A DNA stretch of 64,000 nt from Siderastrea siderea. Taxonomy: Eukaryota; Cnidaria; Anthozoa; Scleractinia; Rhizangiidae. The number at the start of each line of letters is the position of its first letter. Position 1 is the stretch's first letter. Position numbers and translations under genes: made by a program. Positions 56,520 through 64,000 of the stretch are shown piece after piece. The DNA lies in assembly GCA_964030785.1 (NCBI GenBank), contig OZ034970.1:34302943-34366942 (forward strand), written 5' to 3'. Under the pieces are notes generated by a model. It did no database searches. It was given only the letters and a program-made list of their open reading frames with translations, and was not told where the DNA came from.

Positions 56520-58640
56520 TCAGGTGACATAGCCAGGGATTGAGCGAAGAAATGTTTCGAACTCCTTTCTTAACGAGTCCTTCCGCTTAGCATAACTGGT
56601 TACCCAATCAAAATTCATCAGCTGCTGTAAACGTTGGTCAATCTTCTCCAGATCGACGTCAGTCCTGTCAACACTTTCCGTTGTCCTGACTATTCGCTTA
56701 TAACTGCACCGTTGGCAAAATCTAAAATCCTGATCGTTCGCATGGAAGCACACAGGACATCTAACAGAGGGTGTAAACAACTTGGCAACAATAGGGAGGT
56801 CCTAAGCAGGGAGAGAATAAGACCCATGTTCCTTTATCTAAACCATCATTTATTTTTCTGATATTCTATATTTATAGATATCAGAACTATACAAGAAAGG
56901 CCAAAGAACTTCCAAGCGTTACTAAGGGTCCCCACAGCTCAGAATCCTATTGAACTCAAATTTTTTGTTTATTGCTGGTGTTTCTGATACCGTTTCATCG
57001 TTACTTACAAGTTCAGAGTTACTGCTGAAAAACTACCAGGAAGGCCCACAGGTCCCCTGCGATTCCACTTTCATTACTCCAGCCTTCCTTTGAGGGCAGT
57101 AACAACACGTGAGAATCACCTGCACTAGCCATCTTTCATGCCTTCGTGGAGTAACGTAACATGGGCCACCAATATTTCCTTGGGTAAATACCAAGACCAT
57201 AATAGTGCACGATTGCCTGTAGGACAGAAGGAAGCGCAGGACTGGGCCAACTAGCACATCTGGCAGGAAAATATATGGACACTGCATCACTGAAGAAAAC
57301 TTCAACAAATCTTGCGCAAATAAATTCACTCCCATCGCATCAGGTGAAGGATATGGCGTAAAATGGGGGAGATTGACCCAACTTGTCAGTCATGACATTA
57401 GAATCGAGAGCAATTAAATCACAGGAGTAACCCTCTACACCCCCGAACTCTTGCTGTACTTCATTCCAGATTTTCAGCGCCAGCATATAGTCCAAAGACG
57501 AAGATCTCCGAGAAGGGGCGTCGGCAGGATTATCCTGAGAGGGGACGTATAACATGCGCAGCAGGATGTTTAATTCCGCGGTGGTAAAAACAATGCCTTA
57601 ATTGCATTATTCAAATCACGACTCTTGCCCCCTTGATTGTTCCACGCGTGCATCACCGCCTGGTTGTCAATCATGACATCAACATGAGAATCTTTGATGA
57701 GATCTCTAAAAGCACGCAACACCCTAGTCGCAATATCAAACATCATTTCATCTTTTGACCAGTAGTCAGATGTTTCCTACCTCAGAGGCATGGAGATTGC
57801 GCCTCCCCATCCACTCTGGGAGGCATCCTTCGCTGTCTTGACCTGAAGGTATCTCTCCTCACGCCAATGTAAGGGATCATCCCATCGTTCTAGAAAGAGC
57901 TAATGGGTAATTTCATCGTGTAAGGCACCCTGGATGGCAATGGGTTTCAACGAACGCACACCCTTAGAGATCGTTGCCGACATCTCACTGGTGAACAGAC
58001 GAGCCGCTGGGACGGCTAGAGAGAATGAGACACACTTGCCAATCAATTGCTGGAGAGTCTCAATCGATACAAAACGTGACCTAAGAGTTTCCTGGACTAG
58101 CTCTACAAACTTACACTTCTTTTCCAGGATTAGATGGCACACTTCCTGACAAGAATCTGCCAGGAAATCAAGGTAAGGGACGAGTTTTTGAGGAGTCAGG
58201 ATTGACTTTGATAAACCAAGGAAGTACCCCAAGCATACCAGGTGAAATGCCACAAGAAACACCGCCGAATTAGCTGCTGCAAAGTTACGGTCGTCATCTG
58301 ATTTCAGAATTTTATACTCTCCCTTATCCAGCGGCACCTGGAGTTGGCCATTATGTCTATCGTCAATATACAAAAGGCACGGGATGCCCAGTGTGAGAAG
58401 AAGATTCGATGCCATAAGGCCCATCGAGTGATACACGTAAGGGGAAATTTTCCATCCAAATGGTAAGGTATTATAGGTAAAAAACCAACCACCTCACTGA
58501 ATTCCCAAATAAGTGCAGCTATCCTTAGTGAACAAGAGGTGATCGTAACCGGACTTGTCGTTGAGGACGGTCTGTCCTGTGGCAAGTACTGTGGCAAGTC
58601 CGTGACCATGTCCAACGACAAAGGCCTCTCCATCATCCAC
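56520..58640 (-). pseudogene. second DIRS-like tyrosine-recombinase retrotransposon, decayed
   Basis: Minus-strand pieces in order: RT with 'LGIPCLLYIDDRHNGQ' (the YIDD catalytic motif) and 'VPYLDFLADSCQEVCHLILE' (58436-57900); RNase H with 'TAKDASQSGWGGAISMPLR' and 'VDVMIDNQAVMHAWNNQGGK' (57880-57600); the post-RNase H 'VPSQDNPADAPSRRSSSLDY' and 'LIALDSNVMTDKLGQSPPFY' (57555-57340); 'SPDAMGVNLFAQDLLKFSS' onward (57335-57033). Then comes a Cys cluster, 'CPVCFHANDQDFRFCQRCSY', with 'KRKDSLRKEFETFLRSIPG' (56780-56520), which in related elements begins the recombinase ORF. Pieces are in different frames with stops, and the recombinase catalytic domain is missing. It differs from the 17.6-kb element in its catalytic motif and tail. 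Confidence 0.72.
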
Positions 58641-58767
58641 AAGTTTAAGTACCGTGCATCATGACGCAGTCTCAGCTTTGTAGGCTTAACTGTGAACAGT
58701 AGTAACTAAATGAGGTGGTTTCACCTGACCAACGTTACCCACAAGTGAGATCACACCAGTTTGTAGG

Positions 58768-58790
58768 CGATCCTAGGAGGCCTAGGATCG
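58768..58790. repeat. 10-bp-arm perfect palindrome
   Basis: CGATCCTAGG-agg-CCTAGGATCG. Confidence 0.85.
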
Positions 58791-59425
58791 TTGTTCTAAC
58801 AAATTTCCCAAATTGTTTACATGACACGTTATTCTTTAATATTCTGTGGGGAGGCCGATCGGAATTGTTATGTTCTCCCTTGAATGTTCCCTTAAAGTGT
58901 TTAAAGCATGGGAATGTCGACACCCTTTTATCAATCCACGACAGCACTTGTCCGATGAAGGAACCAACTTCACTATTTCTGCCCATGTAGGTGCATGTTT
59001 ATGGAGCTCACCTGCGACAAAATGATCAGGATCCCGAAATAGTAATTCATCACATGCCCAACGACCTCCCCGTTTTGTACTAGTCGTGCCCAGTCTTCAA
59101 GCCGGTCATTTCCTGCCCTCTCACCGCTGACCGACATGGGTTTCCCCTTGTATCTACCCACTGAATCGCATTTGCACAATCGCCAACTTTAGTGATCGAG
59201 TTGTCAAAATTGTCATCTTTTTCCCATGACCAGTATATCGCCGAAAGAAAACAAGAGGAAAATGAATTTCATACACCCTTACGAAAAACCCTGTATAAGT
59301 CAGCAGGGAGAAAGCAGTTTTGACCCAGTATGGCCGGGAGGGTTTTGAGGTACCCCGCTTTCAGAGCTCTCTTCTCGCTGTGACCACGGAAAAAACAATG
59401 GGTATCATCTCCCCCGACCCCTTTT
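58791..59425. other. noncoding or unrecognised exons
   Basis: Minus-strand frames of 60-80 codons at 58735-58986 and 58973-59179 have no recognisable family features. Confidence 0.3.
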
Positions 59426-59800
59426 TTTTGGTGAACTCTCACCCCATTTTCCATTAGTGAACTCTCACGCCTTTTTTCCTTTTTTATATTTTTTTTTGGT
59501 GAACTCTCACCCCATTTTCTTTTAGTGGACTCTCACGCCTTTTGTTTTGGTCAACTCTCACCCCATTTTTCTTTAGTGAACTCTCACGCCTTTTTTTCCT
59601 ATAAGCTCTTGCATCATTCCTAGTTTTTTCTTTGGTGAACTCTTACCCATTTTTGTTTCTCGGTGAATTTTCACCCCACTTTTTTTTTGCCTTCAGTGAG
59701 CTCTCACCGCAATTTCCCTCTCTTGGCGAACTCTCACCCCCGTTGGTATTTCATTTGGTGAACTCTCACCCCACTTTGTTTGCCTTCAGTGAATTCTCGC
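59426..59800. repeat. minisatellite 'GTGAACTCTCACCCC'
   Basis: About a dozen units alternate between GGTGAACTCTCACCCCATTT and AGTGAACTCTCACGCCTTTT, separated by T-rich spacers of variable length. Each core (GGTGA...TCACC) is a short inverted repeat. Confidence 0.9.
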
Positions 59801-60107
59801 ACATTGTTATACTTTGTTTTGTTTACTACACTCCGTAAAGTGGCGTCAACCAGATAGCGGCGAAAAACTTTCACCGTTCCACTTCACTCCATACATAAAC
59901 TGGCACTAAACTTCACACTGCTCTCGTAGAGAGCTGGTGAAAACACTAGGGCTAGTAAATGAGTCGACAAGCAAATACTGACGAAAGTTCTTAATGCAAC
60001 AAACGAAGCATGAAACCAGAATAAATAAACTACAATGTAGAACACAAGGAATTGCAGCCCTCCCTTTTGCGGACAGTTCATATAGAAAAGAAACGACAAA
60101 TAGACTT
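59801..60107. other. noncoding
   Basis: Nothing recognised. Confidence 0.35.
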
Positions 60108-60300
60108 TACCTCAAGCTCTCCTTGTTCATTTTGTCCCGGTTGCTGTTGGTTTTCTTGTCCTGCCGCCGCCTGAGCTGCTTGTGCCACGTGTTCAACAAC
60201 TGGTTAGGCCGGTGCTGAAGCATCTTCCGTGGCTGGTTGAACAGCCTGGGCCCCTGCCGGTTGAGCTTCTTGACCAGCTGGTCCAGGTGCCGGGTACTGA
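60108..60300 (-). CDS. possible Pro/Ala/Gln-rich exon
   Basis: The minus strand reads 'YPAPGPAGQEAQPAGAQAVQ' and then, after one stop, 'AAGQENQQQPGQNEQGELE' before a donor-like GAG|GTAAAG at about 60108. Low-complexity, probably disordered; it may be an upstream exon of the zinc-finger/CUE gene. The internal stop lowers confidence. Confidence 0.25.
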
Positions 60301-62383
60301 ATGTCCGCTATGTGCCAAGGGGAGGAAAATGAATGCCAAAAAAGAAATCTTCGACGCGAAGCACACAAGCATAACTACGCCACACTGCAGTTGAGCCAAA
60401 GTGATAATTTATTCATATGCATTGATCTTATATGCCTTGCTCTGATGTATGCAGTGTTAATAGTAGTTTGGGATTCCATAAAGAGAAATAAGCAAAGCGT
60501 TCGGTTAATGCAGGTCCTTTTAAAATCCCATTCTTTCCATTGAATATACTGCTCATGAGACACCACCCATGTGTTTTAATTTTGCTTGGAATTGATAGAC
60601 AGCTGATACAAAAAGTCAGTCAATCAATTTTGATTTTATTTCGATCCATTATTTGGACATACAACTCATTACTACGTACATTTACATTTAGTTTTAGGTT
60701 CTCGATTAGCTAGATCTGCTCAGATGTCTTTTTATAAGACGGTTTGTAGTATTCCCACAATTTTTTTTTTGGCGGCAAAGATATCCTGATATAGAATTTT
60801 GAAGCTATTACCTCTATGAACTGACCTTTTGGCCCTAAATGAACCTAATTTATAGTCTAAATAAAATTAATGCCAATTTAAATAATCCAATCATGTTGCC
60901 ATAATAACTACCCTTGTGAGTAACAAAAGGCTTTCAAACGATATAGGAACACCAAAACCAAAGTTTTTCCTACAGCCATAATCTATTAATTTAGCGGTAA
61001 GACAGGTACAGGCCTTGGCATCACTTGTCATGCTTACGGGACTGGAAAACGCAAGAGAACGAACTACAAAAGCCCACGTTTGCCTTCGACCACTTAGACT
61101 TTATACTTCACTTTTGTAACGCGTTTTATATTTTTGGGCTTGTAAGCCTCCCTTAATTCATCTTTGAGTTGTTGCCCTTCCTTTGCTCGGTTCCGCTGCG
61201 GTTTTCTAGGGGACCAAGTTTCAACAAGTGTAGCGACTGGTGCAGTTGGTTCATCTTCTGGGCACTCAGCTGTTTTTCTTCGGTTGTCAGAAGGACGGGA
61301 ACTGTGGCCTCCTGACCTGGCTCATTTCTGTGTTTCCTTCATTAGGTGCATCATCGACTGGCGGAGGGCACTCCTGATCACGACTTCCTCCTCGTCAGGC
61401 TCCTTCCGCAGGCTCCTCCTCGGTAGGCTGCTCATCCCTTTCAACTTCTTTTCTTTGTGTGTTCTTCATTCTGGCATCCACTAAACCGGTTGCACTTCGC
61501 GAATCTGAAACTCTATCTTTAATAATAGAATTAATGCACACACTTTGTCCTGATTTTAGAAAACTGTTAAGCCTATATGTAATATAGCATAATGTAATAT
61601 GATTAGTAGGTAGTGTAACTAGATATATAAGTTCTTATTGTAAGGAATTTGTAGTAGTTGTAATCTTTTTCAGTGTTGTAGGCACACACCCCTTGTGGAA
61701 ATCAGCTTAGTATTATATTAGTTGACAGGGCAAGCGTGTTTAAATAAAGTTTACCTACCTTCCTAGAAAGGGTCCATCATCTACGCATCACAACTTTCAT
61801 CTTAGTAGTATCAGATAATAGAGTGGCTTTCAGTGGATTGTCAAAAGTAATTTGCCTTTGCTTTTGATTTTCTTTAGTATGCTCTTTGATTGGTCCAATG
61901 CGTTACTCGTGCCCGTTCTGAATAGTTAATGTAGATTAACGTTGTTTTTTGTTTTACGACACTCAATTGTATAGTGCACATCAAAAAGAATTCAAATCTC
62001 AACCAATCCTAAGTGTTCATTCTTCAATTTGAGTGAATTTGAAAACCCCTTTATGTCTGTCTTTTGCACCGAGGCAAACACAAGTTAAGTAGTTCAGTAC
62101 AAAAAAGCAAACTGAAGTTCTCGCTTTTTGTCTATCTTGTTAATCTTTTCATTTTTATATCTTGTTGCGGTAATGGTATTTTTACTTATTTGTCAAGAAA
62201 TAAATAAAAGGCACAAAGAAAAATCAGTCTGCTAGTGTTACTTGTCATCAGAAGATGTCTTATCTCATTTCCGCTGGCAGCTATCGCAGTCAAGCCGACT
62301 TCAGGTCTCTTCACAGAAATACGGAAACTGCTTCGTTCTCTACCATCGGTGAATTTATTGTAAGAAAAGGATGTTTACTTACA
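60301..62383. other. noncoding
   Basis: AT-rich. Charged minus-strand frames near 61150-61480 have stops and no family features. Confidence 0.35.
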
Positions 62384-62600
62384 CGATAGCACTTCTTGTA
62401 AGACGTCTGGTGCCATCCAGGCGTGAAAGATGTAGACAGCTTGCAAGTTTCTTGCATTCTTGTCCGATCCACTTCTTTTCAATACCACGGGTTTGTTACC
62501 TTTAACAGTGGAGTCGGCCGGAAGAAACCAAGCCTTCTTTCCTACCAATCCCGCTTTCTCAGTTATTATTGTCAGCCTTAACTCGCTTGGAGGGATCGCT
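62384..62600 (-). CDS. possible coding exon, unrecognised
   Basis: A minus-strand frame 'KAGLVGKKAWFLPADSTVKG' and 'ARNLQAVYIFHAWMAPDVLQ' ends at a good donor (TCGT|GTAAGT) near 62384. The sequence has a balanced, protein-like composition. The upstream boundary is unclear and no family is recognised. Confidence 0.3.
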
Positions 62601-64000
62601 TCGTCCCCATTACGAACTGCTTTGACAACTCACTCCATGTTAAGGACCATGCAGTTCTTGCTGGTGGTATTGTCGACTGTATTTGGTAATATGAACGTCA
62701 GTACCTAAAAAGTAAATGACACAAAAAGTAAGTTAAATACAATCAACGAGCAGTTACTGTTGACATGGAGTTAAGCATCTGGAAAACATTTTTTTTCTGT
62801 TTGCCGAAATAACTGAATTCCTACTGAAGCGAAGTCAAACGCAGGGGAAAAATCATAAACTCCTGCAATTGAAAAGTATTTAACTCAGTAGAACAAGTCT
62901 GTGCCGAAAGACTTGCTCTGTTGCAAGATCTGTCATTGCATGTTGAATATTTTAAAAACACTCTTCTTATTCAGATATCATCATTAACTTTAATTAGTTA
63001 GTAATGATTACTTTAAATATCAATAATTTTTGAGGTTGCTCATTTTAGCTATCTTTTGTCGTAGCTTTGTATAGCGAAATGTTAAAACCTTAAACTCTTC
63101 TTCTACAGATCCTGTGGTACTGTTAACGTTAATTGTATCAATTTTAATGACTTTTTACCTTCTCCAAAGGTTTTTCCTTTCTAAAATTGGCAATTTTCTT
63201 CATCACATTTGTCAGCTGGAGACGTGGTCGATTTGTTGTCTTTGATGGCTTGGCTGCTGGTTTGCTTTGGTGGTAGATTGGAACAATGTTTCAAGCTACG
63301 TGCTCTAACAAGTCATCCATTGATGGTCGCTCTCCTTTGGGAAGGACTCGCTGTTAAACAACATAAAGCTAATGTGAATTGAGGTCAAAAGATGTTTCTC
63401 CATAATTACTCATGAATTCCGATGCATCTCGTAACCGACTGCTTGGTGAGTCTGCCTGGTAGGCAATGTTCTTTCAGGTAAAGCTGCAAAGTGCTGTATC
63501 AATCGTGCCATTCTAATTTGCTTATTATATATCGTTTGTCAGTTCGTTGAGTTTCTTCGTTAGGGAGCCCGTTCACCTTGCTGTTCTGATATGTTTAGTG
63601 GTTCTTCACACAAGTTATTCTTAATGGTGCTGTTTTGTGGTACGAGGACCCATAAATTCAGGTAAGCGTGCATGTGACTGCAATAATCAGATACGTGTGT
63701 GAAAAATTATGCAGCTTTAAGTATGTCTGTGAGCAGGTTTGTAAAAAAGCTGTTATCTTCAATTCTTCCTACACTGTATCTCGGGGGAGGGGGGGGGGGG
63801 GGTTCGTGAGCCATGAATAGTGATGTTCATTTGGCGTGAGAAGTGAAATGGCTGTTTTCTTTCTTGTGAAACGCAATTTAGTAAACAGATGTGAACTATT
63901 ATTTGCCAAGATTATTACCCGTGAAGCAAGGACTGTGTGTTTTTAATTGTCGTAAATTTTAGCTTTTCAAAATGTCGCGAAAGATGATGAAATGGCATGA
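62601..64000. other. noncoding; poly-G tract
   Basis: No gene recognised. A G-rich homopolymer run lies at about 63782-63802. Confidence 0.4.

Overview
The window is animal genomic DNA, most likely from an anthozoan cnidarian such as a stony coral or sea anemone. Evidence: AT-rich sequence, short intron-split genes with GT-AG junctions, tyrosine-recombinase (DIRS/Ngaro-type) retrotransposons, KDZ/CxC-type transposase fragments, tRNA-derived foldback repeats and many minisatellites. I see no ordinary single-copy housekeeping gene. Almost everything that can be recognised is transposable element or satellite. The species call is inference; no search was run.

Layout. 0-17 kb: noncoding DNA with foldback elements (1.7 kb, 7.5 kb), a detached end of a GGCC-rich transposon (about 2.6-3.35 kb) abutting a ~130-bp tandem array (3.35-4.8 kb), a local duplication (5.4-6.9 kb), a higher-order tandem array of 2 x ~92.5 bp (9.47-10.76 kb), a decayed LINE tail (12.5-13.3 kb) and a tRNA-bearing foldback element (15.7-15.95 kb). 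17.6-36.7 kb: a Ngaro/DIRS-like retrotransposon on the minus strand (gag, RT-RNase H, tyrosine recombinase; broken) is split by a 13,748-bp DNA transposon at 22409-36156. That transposon has 39-bp perfect terminal inverted repeats, GGCC-rich subterminal arrays and a TA duplication. It carries two divergent genes that can be spliced in silico into uninterrupted frames: a 12-exon EnSpm/CACTA-type transposase (minus, ~929 aa) and an 11-exon BEN-domain protein (plus, 464 aa).

36.7-42.7 kb: noncoding DNA with a 48-bp minisatellite whose unit contains an inverted repeat, a second GGCC/TGCC-rich array, a short minisatellite and a MITE. 42718-49011: a second complete DNA transposon of 6,294 bp, flanked by TA, with ~70-bp terminal inverted repeats built from iterated ATGATTCG. 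It carries two convergent genes, each starting just inside one terminus: an accessory gene whose last exon encodes a SAM domain (503 aa, plus) and a six-exon DD34E Tc1/mariner-type transposase (minus) with a frame break in its first exon. 49-64 kb: fragments of a KDZ/CxC-type transposase gene (minus), a 321-bp MITE, a putative plus-strand gene, exons with a zinc-finger-like and a CUE-like segment (minus), a decayed second DIRS-like retrotransposon (56.5-58.6 kb), another minisatellite, and noncoding DNA.

The two best candidates for new biology are the two large DNA transposons. Each pairs a recognisable transposase with a multi-exon accessory protein that has a DNA- or protein-interaction domain (BEN or SAM). 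All splice models were read by eye from splice consensus and phase; they are not supported by transcripts.
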